Source of the DNA: Veillonella sp.
GTDB lineage: Bacteria > Bacillota > Negativicutes > Veillonellales > Veillonellaceae
DNA: 64,000 nt
Assembly (NCBI RefSeq): GCF_018364065.1
Contig: NZ_JAGZMO010000004.1
Coordinates: 248,001 to 312,000, forward strand
Direction of reading: 5' to 3'
In this document: one piece after another, positions 17,517 through 27,340 of the stretch
Layout: every line of letters begins with the position of its first letter
Numbering within the stretch: position 1 is the stretch's first letter
Made by a program: the position numbers and the translations under genes
The notes under the pieces: generated by a model
What the model was told of the DNA's origin: nothing
Databases searched by the model: none
Seen by the model: only the letters and a program-made list of their open reading frames with translations

Positions 17517-19739
17517 ATGGCACATGCATCCATTCATCGAAACTATGAAGGACCGGGTACGCCTTTTAAAGTCGAAGCTCCCTTTGAACCTATGGGCGAT
17601 CAACCGACGGCCATAGCGTCCTTAGTGAACGGTGTGGAGCAGGGCGACTGGGCCCAAGTGTTGTTGGGGGCTACGGGTACGGGGAAAACGTATACCATGG
17701 CGAAGCTTATTGAAGGCGTACAGAAACCGACCTTGGTTATTGCGCACAATAAAACATTGGCGGCACAGCTCTGTAGCGAGTTCAAAAGTTTCTTCCCTAA
17801 TAATGCGGTGGAATACTTTGTTTCTTATTACGATTTTTATCAGCCGGAAGCGTATATTGCGTCCACTGATACTTATATAGAAAAAGATGCGTCTATTAAT
17901 GACGAAATCGATAAATTGCGCCACTCCGCCACAATGAGTCTCTTTGAGCGGCGCGACGTAATCATCGTGGCCTCCGTAAGCTGTATTTACGGCTTAGGTG
18001 ACCCGGAAGACTATAGCGACCTGGTTGTATCTCTTCGACTTGGCCAGGAGCGCAGTCGTGACGACATTTTGAAAAAGCTGGTAGACATTCAATATACACG
18101 TAATGACATCAATTTTACACGCGGTACATTCCGCGTGCACGGCGACGTTATTGAAGTGTTCCCGGCCGCCTATAGTGAGCGTGTAGTTCGCATTGAATTG
18201 TTCGGCGATGAAATCGACCGCTTATCGGAAATCGATGTGCTTACAGGCGAAATCATTGCGGAACGCAAGCACGTGGCCATCTATCCGGCTTCTCACTATG
18301 TTACGACGCAGGAAAAACTGCGGGTAGCCATCAGCCGTATTGAAGATGAGCTGGACGAACAGTTGCGCTTTTTAAAGAGCAAGGACCGTTTGTTAGAGGC
18401 ACAGCGATTAGAGCAGCGTACTCGTTACGATATCGAAATGATGCAGGAAATGGGCTACTGTTCCGGCATCGAAAACTATTCGCGCCTCATGTCGAACCGC
18501 AAACCGGGGGAAGCACCATTTACCTTGATTGATTATTTCCCTGACGATTTTCTGATTTTAATCGACGAATCTCATGTGACAATTCCTCAGATTCGCGCTA
18601 TGTATAATGGTGACCGGGCTCGTAAGACGAACCTTATTGAATATGGGTTCCGCTTGCCGTCCGCCTTGGACAACCGTCCTTTAAAATTCGAAGAGTTCGA
18701 AGAGCGAATCAATCAGATCGTATACGTTTCGGCAACGCCGGGACCCTATGAAATGGAATCGCAAACCAATATTGCGGAACAGATCATTCGTCCTACAGGC
18801 TTGTTGGATCCGGAAATTGAAATCCGTCCGATTAAGGGGCAAATGGATGATTTACTCGGCGAAATCAAGGACCGGGCGAAGAAGAATGAACGTGTATTGG
18901 TGACGACGCTGACGAAGAAGATGGCGGAAGACTTGACGGAATTCTTGAAAGAAGTGGGCGTACGGGTGCGTTATTTGCACTCCGATATTGCTACCATTGA
19001 ACGTGCGGATATTATTCGCGATCTGCGAGCCGGCGTCTTCGACGTGCTCGTAGGGATTAACTTGCTCCGTGAAGGTTTGGACATGCCGGAAGTTTCTCTG
19101 GTGGCCATTCTTGATGCGGACAAGGAAGGCTTCCTGCGCAGTGATACGTCCTTGATTCAGACAATCGGCCGTGCAGCCCGTAATGAACATGGCCGCGTTA
19201 TTATGTACGCGGACCGCGTGACGGGTTCTATGGAACGAGCCATTGGGGAGACGGAACGTCGTCGCGATGTGCAGGCTGCGTATAACAAAGAGCACAATAT
19301 TACGCCGAAGTCGATTAAGAAGGAAGTTAAGGAACTTATTGAATTGACTAAACTGGAAGAAGAAAGTCAGGCAGTAGGTGAAGTAACGGAAGTATATGGC
19401 GTCAGTGAAGACGGCAAAGCCGGCACTGGAAAAGCGGGCAAAGCCAAATCCGGACGCGGTGCCTCCGGTAAGGCTTCCGGTAAAGCGGGGGCTAAGCGCG
19501 GTTCCAAGAAAGCCGCTGCAGATACAGCAGCTGCACCGGTGGCAGCTGCGGCAGATCAGGTGGAACCGGCTGTTACTATAGAAGATGTATTCAATGAAAT
19601 TGAAGAAACAACCCGCCAGATGAAGGCGGCCGCCAAACAGCTTGAATTTGAAAAAGCGGCGGAATTACGAGACAAATTGGGCCTCTTGCGTCAGCAGTTA
19701 TCCGATTTACAGGATGTGCGTGACCGTAAAGGACGTTAA
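17517..19739 (+). CDS. uvrB: UvrABC system protein B
   Basis: 740 residues, longer than the usual 660-680. Walker A GATGTGKTYT, the beta-hairpin region YYDFYQPEAYI, helicase motifs IDESHVTIPQ and SATPGPYE, and a C-terminal UVR domain (about 695-735, KQLEFEKAAELRDKLG) that binds UvrC. The extra length is a Gly/Ala/Lys/Ser-rich linker of about 60 residues (about 627-690) before the UVR domain. UvrB is the damage-verifying helicase of nucleotide excision repair. It heads the uvrB-uvrA-uvrC run. Confidence 0.97.
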   Translation: MAHASIHRNYEGPGTPFKVEAPFEPMGDQPTAIASLVNGVEQGDWAQVLLGATGTGKTYTMAKLIEGVQKPTLVIAHNKTLAAQLCSEFKSFFPNNAVEYFVSYYDFYQPEAYIASTDTYIEKDASINDEIDKLRHSATMSLFERRDVIIVASVSCIYGLGDPEDYSDLVVSLRLGQERSRDDILKKLVDIQYTRNDINFTRGTFRVHGDVIEVFPAAYSERVVRIELFGDEIDRLSEIDVLTGEIIAERKHVAIYPASHYVTTQEKLRVAISRIEDELDEQLRFLKSKDRLLEAQRLEQRTRYDIEMMQEMGYCSGIENYSRLMSNRKPGEAPFTLIDYFPDDFLILIDESHVTIPQIRAMYNGDRARKTNLIEYGFRLPSALDNRPLKFEEFEERINQIVYVSATPGPYEMESQTNIAEQIIRPTGLLDPEIEIRPIKGQMDDLLGEIKDRAKKNERVLVTTLTKKMAEDLTEFLKEVGVRVRYLHSDIATIERADIIRDLRAGVFDVLVGINLLREGLDMPEVSLVAILDADKEGFLRSDTSLIQTIGRAARNEHGRVIMYADRVTGSMERAIGETERRRDVQAAYNKEHNITPKSIKKEVKELIELTKLEEESQAVGEVTEVYGVSEDGKAGTGKAGKAKSGRGASGKASGKAGAKRGSKKAAADTAAAPVAAAADQVEPAVTIEDVFNEIEETTRQMKAAAKQLEFEKAAELRDKLGLLRQQLSDLQDVRDRKGR

Positions 19740-19763
19740 CATATATGCATTAACCGGGAGGTT

Positions 19764-22613
19764 ATGGTGAAAGAAGAACTTATAGTAAAAGGAGCAAGAC
19801 AGCACAATCTTAAGAACATTGATGTCGCCTTGCCTCGCGATAAATTTATCGTCATCACCGGCCTGAGCGGTTCCGGCAAATCGTCCCTCGCATTCGATAC
19901 GATTTACGCGGAAGGACAGCGACGCTATGTGGAATCGTTGTCCGCCTATGCCCGTCAGTTCTTGGGCCAGATGGATAAACCGGATGTGGACTATATTGAA
20001 GGTCTGTCACCGGCCATTTCCATCGATCAGAAGACGACCAGTCGCAACCCCCGTTCCACCGTGGGGACCGTAACGGATATTTACGACTATTTGCGACTTT
20101 TATTTGCTCGCGTGGGCCGTGCCTATTGTCCAAGTTGCGGCAAGCCGATTACACAGCAGTCTGTAGAGCAGATGAGCGATGATGTACTCAGCCTACCGCA
20201 AGGTACAAAGATTTTAATCATGGCACCTCATGTGGCAGGTAAAAAAGGCGAACACAAACAGGTATTTGAAAAGCTTCGCAAAGAAGGCTTTGTCCGTGTT
20301 CGCGTAGATGGCGAAATTCGCCTCTTAGATGAAGACATTGAACTGGAGAAAAACAAGAAGCACTCCATTGATATAGTGATTGACCGTCTGGTAGTGAAAG
20401 ACGGTATTACATCCCGTTTGACCGACTCCATGGAAACGGCGGCCAAATGGGGTGACGGCATGGTAATCGTTCAGGAAGTGGACGGCGAGCAGCATATGTA
20501 CAGCCAGCACTTTGCCTGTCCTGATTGCCATATTTCCTTGCCGCCTATTGAACCGCGCATGTTCTCCTTCAACAGTCCGTTCGGTGCCTGTCCCGCATGC
20601 TCCGGCATCGGCAGCACCATGGAAGTGGATGAGGAGCGAGTGATTCCTGACGGAGATATTCCGTTTATTGATGGAGCGGTTAAACCGTTGAGCTCCAATA
20701 TTAATGCATGGTTCATGCGTCAGTTGGATGGTTTGTTGCAGTCTCACGGCTACAGCTTGGAAAATACGTACAACGAATTGCCTAAGAAGTTGCAACAACT
20801 GGTCATGAACGGCAGTTCTGATTTAGTAAGCTTTGAATACGAAAATATGAGCGGCGAAGTGAAGACCTATCGTCAACCGTACGAAGGGATTTTGCCGATG
20901 GTGAAACGCCGTCACAGTGAAGCTACTACGGACTCCATGCGCGAAGCTTTTGAAGAATATATGTCCGTTAAGCCTTGTAAGACTTGTGGCGGTGCCCGTT
21001 TGAAACCGGAAGCATTGGCCATTCGCGTAGGCAGCAAGAACATTGTAGAAGTGACAGACTTATCTATCAGCGAAGCGGTAGAGTACTTCGACACTGTAGA
21101 ATTGACGGACCGTGAAAAATTTATCGGTGCGCAGATTCTAAAAGAAATTAAAGCGCGACTCATGTTCTTGAACAATGTTGGTTTGGATTACCTCACAATG
21201 AGCCGTAATGCCGGTTCCTTATCGGGCGGTGAAGCGCAGCGTATTCGCCTGGCTACACAGATCGGTTCCGGACTTGTAGGCGTATTGTATATTTTGGACG
21301 AACCGTCCATCGGTCTTCATCAACGCGACAATGACCGCTTAATCGCCACCTTGAAAGGATTGCGCGATTTAGGCAATACATTGCTCGTCGTTGAACATGA
21401 CGAAGATACTATGATGGCGTCCGATTATCTTGTAGACATCGGCCCGGGTGCCGGCGAAAACGGCGGCCAGGTGGTGGCGCAAGGTACGGTGGAAGAAGTG
21501 ATGGCCAATCCGGATTCCATTACCGGCCAGTACTTGAGCGGCAAGAAGTTCATTCCGGTACCGGAAGAACGTCGTAAATCCAACGGCAACGAATTGGAAG
21601 TGCGCGGCGCCAAGGAAAATAACTTAAAGAATATTAATGTAAAATTCCCCCTAGGTGTGTTTACCGTTGTAACCGGCGTGAGCGGTTCCGGCAAATCCAC
21701 GTTGGTTAATGAGATTTTATATAAAGGCTTGGCTAATCGCCTGTATCGCTCCTACCATAAAGTGGGTGCTCATAAAGAGATTCGCGGTGTAGAATATATT
21801 GATAAAATCATCAATATCGACCAGAGTCCAATCGGTCGTACGCCACGTTCCAATCCGGCGACATATACCGGCGTGTTTGATTCTATTCGCGAGTTGTACA
21901 GCCAGACACCGGAAGCGAAGATTCGAGGCTACAAACAGGGCCGTTTCAGCTTTAACGTGCGCGGCGGCCGTTGTGAAGCGTGTCGTGGTGACGGGATTAT
22001 TAAAATCGAAATGCACTTCCTGCCGGATGTGTATGTGCCTTGCGAAGTTTGTAAAGGGGCCCGCTACAATCGGGAAACCTTGGAAGTGAAGTACAAAGGC
22101 AAATCCATCGCTGACGTATTGGACATGGTTGTAGATGAAGCGGTAGATTTCTTCAAGGCTATTCCTAAGATTCACCGCAAATTGGTAACCTTACAGGAAG
22201 TAGGTCTGGGCTATATCCGTCTCGGCCAGCCGGCTACCACCTTATCCGGTGGTGAAGCACAGCGTGTCAAACTGGCCACTGAGTTGGCTCGTCGCAGCAC
22301 CGGCAAGACCTTGTACATTCTGGATGAACCGACCACCGGTCTTCATGCGGAAGATATTCGCAAGTTGCTCGATGTATTGCAGAAGCTGGTTGACGGCGGT
22401 GATACGGTAGTCGTAATTGAACACAACCTGGATGTAATCAAAACGGCGGACCATATTATCGACTTGGGGCCGGAAGGCGGTACACGCGGCGGTACCATCG
22501 TAGGCACCGGTACACCGGAAGCGATTTGCAAGCTGAAGGAAAGCTATACAGGCAAGTTCTTAAAACCTGTATTGGATAAAACAAGAGCTTTTATGAAAAA
22601 AGCTGCGAAATAA
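19764..22613 (+). CDS. uvrA: UvrABC system protein A
   Basis: 949 residues. Two ABC ATPase modules: Walker A GLSGSGKSS near residue 35 and GVSGSGKST near 640, with signatures LSGGEAQRIR and LSGGEAQRVK. Zinc-binding Cys pairs are visible (CPDC with CPAC, and CEAC with CEVC). UvrA finds damage and loads UvrB. The ATG at 19764 lies 2 nt from GGGAGG; the GTG at 19767 has better spacing and may be the real start. It follows uvrB by 24 nt. Confidence 0.97.
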   Translation: MVKEELIVKGARQHNLKNIDVALPRDKFIVITGLSGSGKSSLAFDTIYAEGQRRYVESLSAYARQFLGQMDKPDVDYIEGLSPAISIDQKTTSRNPRSTVGTVTDIYDYLRLLFARVGRAYCPSCGKPITQQSVEQMSDDVLSLPQGTKILIMAPHVAGKKGEHKQVFEKLRKEGFVRVRVDGEIRLLDEDIELEKNKKHSIDIVIDRLVVKDGITSRLTDSMETAAKWGDGMVIVQEVDGEQHMYSQHFACPDCHISLPPIEPRMFSFNSPFGACPACSGIGSTMEVDEERVIPDGDIPFIDGAVKPLSSNINAWFMRQLDGLLQSHGYSLENTYNELPKKLQQLVMNGSSDLVSFEYENMSGEVKTYRQPYEGILPMVKRRHSEATTDSMREAFEEYMSVKPCKTCGGARLKPEALAIRVGSKNIVEVTDLSISEAVEYFDTVELTDREKFIGAQILKEIKARLMFLNNVGLDYLTMSRNAGSLSGGEAQRIRLATQIGSGLVGVLYILDEPSIGLHQRDNDRLIATLKGLRDLGNTLLVVEHDEDTMMASDYLVDIGPGAGENGGQVVAQGTVEEVMANPDSITGQYLSGKKFIPVPEERRKSNGNELEVRGAKENNLKNINVKFPLGVFTVVTGVSGSGKSTLVNEILYKGLANRLYRSYHKVGAHKEIRGVEYIDKIINIDQSPIGRTPRSNPATYTGVFDSIRELYSQTPEAKIRGYKQGRFSFNVRGGRCEACRGDGIIKIEMHFLPDVYVPCEVCKGARYNRETLEVKYKGKSIADVLDMVVDEAVDFFKAIPKIHRKLVTLQEVGLGYIRLGQPATTLSGGEAQRVKLATELARRSTGKTLYILDEPTTGLHAEDIRKLLDVLQKLVDGGDTVVVIEHNLDVIKTADHIIDLGPEGGTRGGTIVGTGTPEAICKLKESYTGKFLKPVLDKTRAFMKKAAK

Positions 22614-22618
22614 AATGG

Positions 22619-22710
22619 TTATATAAAGCAGCTATATAATCGCAGTTAGAGAGACTATATAAAGAAGCTATATAATCGTAGCTACAGCGACTATATAAAG
22701 TAGCTAAAAG
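22619..22710. repeat. 36-bp degenerate tandem repeat between uvrA and uvrC
   Basis: Units at 22619-22654 and 22655-22690 match at most positions, sharing CTATATAA, AAGCAGC/AAGAAGC and TATAATCG. A partial third copy runs to about 22710. It begins 5 bp after the uvrA stop codon. No open frame crosses it. Confidence 0.7.
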
Positions 22711-22789
22711 TTGTATATAGAGTATCTAAAAGTTTAAAAACGTTAAATAGAGTGGCTTAATAGCAACCATATATGAAAGGCGGTATGTA

Positions 22790-24634
22790 ATGGTCAGTGA
22801 AGAAGTACTGGAGAAAATAAGCCATTTGCCTACAACGCCCGGTGTATATATTTGGCGTGATCAATATAAGCGAATTATTTATGTAGGAAAGGCGGTCAAT
22901 ATTCGCAATCGCGTGCGCTCCTATGTGCGCCATGATGCGAACCGCGCCCCTAAAGTTACGGCTATGATGAAGCGGGCCGTCGACGTGGAAGTCATCCAGA
23001 CCAAGACGGAGATGGAAGCGCTCATTTTAGAAAATACGCTCATCAAGGAACATCATCCGAAGTATAATATTATGCTCCGCGATGATAAAACCTATCCCTA
23101 TGTAAAAGTAACGGTGCAGGAAGATTTTCCTCGCGTCATTATGGTGCGGCGCATGGAGCGTGACGGTGCCAAGTATTTCGGGCCCTTTACGGATGTGACG
23201 GCGGTACATCAGACGATTAAGCTGTTCCGCCGCCATTTTCCGTTGCGCACCTGTCAGAGCATGAAGGTGCAGCGCCCCTGCCTGCAGTATCATTTGGGCT
23301 ATTGCGAAGCCCCTTGCGTGGGCCTGGTAAGCAAGGAAAAATATCGCACCTATATTGATCAAATTGTGCAGGTGCTGGAAGGCAAACATATTCCTTTGTT
23401 GGATGAATTGAAAGCATCGATGGAAGCGGCTGCGGAGGATTTGGACTTTGAAAAGGCCGCACAGCTGCGCGATCAGTTGCAGGCGCTGGATAAACTGAGA
23501 GAAAAACAGCGCATGGTAACACAGCGCGGCGACATTGATGTAATCGGTCTCGCCATGGAAGCGGCCATGGTATGCGTACAGGTATTTTTCATACGCCAGG
23601 GACGCATGCTGGGACGCGAAAATTTCTTTATCAGAAATGACGGCGACTCCGAAGCGGATATTATGACTGAATTTATTAAACAGTACTACGGCGGTGCCAG
23701 CTTTGTACCGAAAGAAGTACTGTTGCCGTATGAAACGGAAGAGCGGGCACTCTTTGAAGAATGGTTCTCCCAGATGAAGGGGCAACATGTGGAAGTATCA
23801 GTGCCGCAGCGCGGTTTCAAACGGGATTTAATTAAAATGGCTGAAGAAAATGCACAGAACTTCTTGGCCGAACGTCGTCGCCAATGGCAGTATGATCTGG
23901 ACAAGAGCGGCGGAGCAGTGAAAAAAATGGCGGAAGTATTGGACTTGCCGCGACTGCCGGAACGTATGGAATGTTTCGATATTTCCCATACGCAGGGCAG
24001 TGAAACTGTAGCGTCCATGGTGGTGTTCGAAGACGGCAAGCCGGCGAAAAAAGAATATCGCCGCTTTAAGTTGAAAACCGTACAGGGCAAGCCGGATGAT
24101 TTTAAATCTATGGCGGAAATTATGGCGCGCCGCTACGGCAATGAAACGGACTGGCCTATGCCGGACCTGATTATCATTGACGGTGGCAAGGGCCAGTTAA
24201 ATGCGGCTTTGCCGCTCATTCGTGCCGTAGGCGTAACGGATGTGCCGGTTATTTCATTGGCAAAGCGAATCGAAGAAGTATTCGTAGAAGGGCAGTCGGA
24301 TAGTATTATCCTTTCCCATCATTCGCCGGAATTGCAACTGTTACAGCAAATCCGTGATGAGGCCCATCGATTTGCCATTACGTATCATCGTAAATTGCGC
24401 GGTAAACGTAACTTGGAGTCCATTCTTGATCACATCGAAGGGATTGGACCGAAACGGCGCAAGGCCTTGTGGGACGCATTTAATACGCTGGAATACATCA
24501 AGGCGGCCTCTGTGGAAGAGCTCGCGGCGGTGCCCGGCATGAATCAGAAAGCGGCGGAAGCAGTTTACAACTTTTTCCGTTTGTCGAAAGATGAAAAAGA
24601 TGCTACCATTAAGGGTAATGTAATTAATTCATAA
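22790..24634 (+). CDS. uvrC: UvrABC system protein C
   Basis: 614 residues. GIY-YIG nuclease domain at the N-terminus (PGVYIWRDQYKRIIYVGKA), a UVR motif (about 205-235, DLDFEKAAQLRDQL), the RNase H-like C-terminal nuclease (MECFDISHTQGSETVASMVV) and a helix-hairpin-helix tail (GIGPKRRKAL). It makes the 3' and 5' incisions at the UvrB-DNA complex. The ATG at 22790 follows AAAGGCGG. With uvrB and uvrA it completes the excision repair set in one locus. Confidence 0.97.
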   Translation: MVSEEVLEKISHLPTTPGVYIWRDQYKRIIYVGKAVNIRNRVRSYVRHDANRAPKVTAMMKRAVDVEVIQTKTEMEALILENTLIKEHHPKYNIMLRDDKTYPYVKVTVQEDFPRVIMVRRMERDGAKYFGPFTDVTAVHQTIKLFRRHFPLRTCQSMKVQRPCLQYHLGYCEAPCVGLVSKEKYRTYIDQIVQVLEGKHIPLLDELKASMEAAAEDLDFEKAAQLRDQLQALDKLREKQRMVTQRGDIDVIGLAMEAAMVCVQVFFIRQGRMLGRENFFIRNDGDSEADIMTEFIKQYYGGASFVPKEVLLPYETEERALFEEWFSQMKGQHVEVSVPQRGFKRDLIKMAEENAQNFLAERRRQWQYDLDKSGGAVKKMAEVLDLPRLPERMECFDISHTQGSETVASMVVFEDGKPAKKEYRRFKLKTVQGKPDDFKSMAEIMARRYGNETDWPMPDLIIIDGGKGQLNAALPLIRAVGVTDVPVISLAKRIEEVFVEGQSDSIILSHHSPELQLLQQIRDEAHRFAITYHRKLRGKRNLESILDHIEGIGPKRRKALWDAFNTLEYIKAASVEELAAVPGMNQKAAEAVYNFFRLSKDEKDATIKGNVINS

Positions 24635-24660
24635 CAATCTGTACTGCCGGTGTACTTAGT

Positions 24661-24725
24661 GCGCAAGATTCATTTGCACAGGGCGGGTATAAATGTAACG
24701 CACTTTGCAGGCGAATCTTGAGCGC
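24661..24725 (+). other. Candidate structured leader upstream of brnQ
   Basis: GCGCAAGATTC (24661-24671) pairs with GAATCTTG-AG-CGC (24713-24725) through a small bulge, enclosing about 40 nt that include CATTT/AAATG and a repeated TTTGCA. No T-box consensus and no T run follow, so it is neither a clear T-box nor a terminator. It could instead act as a weak terminator of uvrC or a protein-binding site. Confidence 0.35.
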
Positions 24726-24793
24726 TTCTATGCTTGCAGGAATCGGATTGTTGTTGAATGTAAGAAGGGAAAAGAGAATTTGGAGGGATGCTT

Positions 24794-26149
24794 ATGAATG
24801 GGAAATTGTCATTCAGTTCAAGTATTGTTATCGGATCTATGTTATTCGGTATGTTTTTCGGTGCGGGGAATTTAATCTTCCCGGTACACATGGGGCAGGA
24901 AGCGGGGGCTTCCGTCTGGGTTGCAACTGTCGGTTTCTTGCTGACCGCAATCGGGCTTCCATTTTTAGGGGTTGTAGCTATCGGTATTTCCCGAAGCTCC
25001 GGCTTATTTGATTTGGCATCGCGCGTACATCCGACTTATGCGAAATTATTTACTATTTTATTATATTTAACAATCGGACCTGCGTTTGCCTTGCCTCGTA
25101 CAGCTACTGTATCGTATCAGATCGGCCTGGCGCCTTATATTGGAGCTGATGCACAGACTGCCAGTTTAGCCGCCTTTACCTTTGTGTTCTTTGCCGTAGG
25201 CTTGTTCCTGGCTATGAATCCGGGCAAATTGATGGTGTATATTGGTAAAATTTTGAATCCTTTATTCCTCATTTTCCTGGCCATTTTATTGGTAACGGCT
25301 TTGATTTCCCCAATGGGTTCCATCAGTACAGCACCTGTAAGCGGTGACTATCAGACGATGGCTTTCTTTAAAGGTTTTACAGAAGGTTATAATACGATGG
25401 ACGCCTTGGCAGCCTTAGCCTTCGGTATCGTCGTTGTTAAAGCGATGCAGAATGTGGGGGTTACTGAACCGAAAGACTTGGCTGTAGGCATGGTTAAATC
25501 CGGTATTGTTGTAGTTATCCTCATGGTTGTTATTTACGGTTTCCTCGCCTATGTAGGTGCCAGCAGCCTGGGCGTATTGACCTTATCTGCTAACGGCGGT
25601 ATCGCTTTGGCGGAAACAGCAAACTATTACTTCGGTTCCGTAGGGGCTATTTTGTTGGCTATCATCGTTACCTTGGCTTGTTTAAAAACAGCCGTAGGTT
25701 TGCTTTGTGCGTGCGGTGAAACCTTCGTTGAATTATTCCCTAATTCCATCAGCTACAAAAAGTATGTGTATGCATTCGGCATTATTTCGTTCTTAATCGG
25801 CAACGTAGGTTTAACTCAGATTATTACCTTGGCCATTCCGATTTTGATGCTCTTATATCCGCTTACAATTACGATCATTTTACTTACCTTCTTGGCGCCT
25901 CTTTTCAAAGAACGTCAGGCTGTGTATTTTATTACGACCATGTTCGCATTGGTGGCGGCTATCGGCGATGCATTGAACACATTACCGGAGGCCTTAGGAA
26001 AAACAGAGGCCGTTCAACAATTATTGGGCTTGTATAAGGCATTGCCTTTCTTTGACTTAGGCATGGGCTGGATTGTACCGTCCGCTATCGGCTTTGTGTT
26101 GGGGCTAATTTATATTGCTGTCAAAAAGAGCGACAAAGCGTTAAACTAA
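24794..26149 (+). CDS. brnQ: Branched-chain amino acid transporter BrnQ
   Basis: 451 residues from the ATG at 24794; TGGAGGG abuts an earlier ATG at 24788, so the second ATG has the right spacing. About 12 hydrophobic segments. FFGAGNLIFPVHMGQEAG near the N-terminus is the family signature (LIVCS family, sodium-coupled Leu/Ile/Val uptake). It is an inner-membrane protein. It appears monocistronic. The last 20 bases of the gene, with the stop codon, are partly duplicated 26 bp downstream. Confidence 0.93.
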   Translation: MNGKLSFSSSIVIGSMLFGMFFGAGNLIFPVHMGQEAGASVWVATVGFLLTAIGLPFLGVVAIGISRSSGLFDLASRVHPTYAKLFTILLYLTIGPAFALPRTATVSYQIGLAPYIGADAQTASLAAFTFVFFAVGLFLAMNPGKLMVYIGKILNPLFLIFLAILLVTALISPMGSISTAPVSGDYQTMAFFKGFTEGYNTMDALAALAFGIVVVKAMQNVGVTEPKDLAVGMVKSGIVVVILMVVIYGFLAYVGASSLGVLTLSANGGIALAETANYYFGSVGAILLAIIVTLACLKTAVGLLCACGETFVELFPNSISYKKYVYAFGIISFLIGNVGLTQIITLAIPILMLLYPLTITIILLTFLAPLFKERQAVYFITTMFALVAAIGDALNTLPEALGKTEAVQQLLGLYKALPFFDLGMGWIVPSAIGFVLGLIYIAVKKSDKALN

Positions 26150-26174
26150 TGTTCAGTGACAAGGCGTTAAATTA
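26129..26174. repeat. Duplication of the brnQ 3' end
   Basis: The 20 bases at 26129-26148 (AGCGACAAAGCGTTAAACTA), the end of brnQ reaching into its stop codon, recur at 26155-26174 with 17 of 20 identical. All three differences are transitions. The period is 26 bp. Confidence 0.7.
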
Positions 26175-26224
26175 TTCAAAAAAATTCTATTAGAAGATTC
26201 TATGAAAAGATTCGGGGTAGAGCA

Positions 26225-27142
26225 ATGAAAATAAGTGTTACCGGTGGAGCCGGTTTTATAGGTTCCCATTTAGTAGACCGATTAATTGAACAGGGACATA
26301 CGGTGCAGGTTATTGATAACTTAAGCACAGGTTCACTGTCTAATGTGAATGAAAAAGCTCAATTTTTGAACATGGATATTCGCAGCAGTGAGTTGACTAA
26401 AGTATGGGCGGAATTTAAGCCGGACTATGTATTTCATGAGGCTGCTCAGACCATGGTGCCTGTATCTATGAAAGATCCTGCACTTGATTGTGATGTAAAT
26501 CTCATGGGACTTATTAATGTGCTTAACAGCTGTGTACAGAACGGCGTGAAGAAGATTATCATGCCTTCGTCCGCCGCTGTTTACGGCGATTTGGACAGCT
26601 TGCCTTTGGATGAAACCATGGCCGGCAAACCGAGCTCTTTTTATGGACTCACTAAATTGACGACTGAAAGTTATTTGGAATTATACGCAAAGAATTTTAA
26701 CTTGCCTTACATTTGTTTCCGTTACGCCAACGTATATGGTCCGCGCCAGGGTCATGGCGGTGAAGGCGGCGTAATCAGCATCTACTGTGAGCATTTACAA
26801 AAGGGCCAGGACTTGGCTATTTTCGGTGACGGTGAACAGACCCGCGACTTTGTTTACGTTGATGATGTGGTGGAAGCGAACCTGTTGGCATTGGAAAAAC
26901 CGGAAGTTACCGGCATCTACAATGTAAGTACAGAAAAAAGTACGTCGTTAAATGAACTGATTGGTCATTTTAAAGATATTGTAGGTAAATCTTTTACTGT
27001 TAATTACGAAGCGGAACGGGCAGGGGACATTAAACACTCTTTGTTAAGTATTCAGAAAGTGCATAAAGACCTGGCCTATTCGCCAAAAACAGAGTTGCGC
27101 GACGGCTTGGAAAAGACGTACAATTATTTTATAAAGAAATAA
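26225..27142 (+). CDS. NAD-dependent sugar epimerase/dehydratase (GalE-like)
   Basis: 305 residues. Rossmann motif GGAGFIGSH at 7-15, SSAAVYGD and the catalytic YGLTK (Tyr-x3-Lys), RYANVYGPRQ and a C-terminal helix pair place it with extended short-chain sugar epimerases such as UDP-glucose or UDP-GlcNAc 4-epimerase. The second epimerase at 32315 is closer to classical GalE, so this one may act on another nucleotide sugar, for example in lipopolysaccharide synthesis (inference). ATG at 26225; the upstream ribosome site GGGGTAGAG is moderate. Confidence 0.85.
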   Translation: MKISVTGGAGFIGSHLVDRLIEQGHTVQVIDNLSTGSLSNVNEKAQFLNMDIRSSELTKVWAEFKPDYVFHEAAQTMVPVSMKDPALDCDVNLMGLINVLNSCVQNGVKKIIMPSSAAVYGDLDSLPLDETMAGKPSSFYGLTKLTTESYLELYAKNFNLPYICFRYANVYGPRQGHGGEGGVISIYCEHLQKGQDLAIFGDGEQTRDFVYVDDVVEANLLALEKPEVTGIYNVSTEKSTSLNELIGHFKDIVGKSFTVNYEAERAGDIKHSLLSIQKVHKDLAYSPKTELRDGLEKTYNYFIKK

Positions 27143-27340
27143 AAAATAATTGATAACTCTTGAAAAATATTTTAATTTTTTGTGAAATTCTATAGAGACA
27201 GTAATGGTTTTTCTCAAATTTTTATCATAGATTTATGACGGTAAAGTATGATAAAATAAATATATGAAGTATAGCATTTTATATGTTCAAAGTTGTAGCT
27301 ATACATTGTTGTACCAAGTTGTTAATTATAGGAGAGTATT

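Noticed and set aside
24635..24793. T-box leader before brnQ
   Set aside because: No AGGGTGGNACCGCG-like box, no specifier-loop arrangement and no terminator before the gene.
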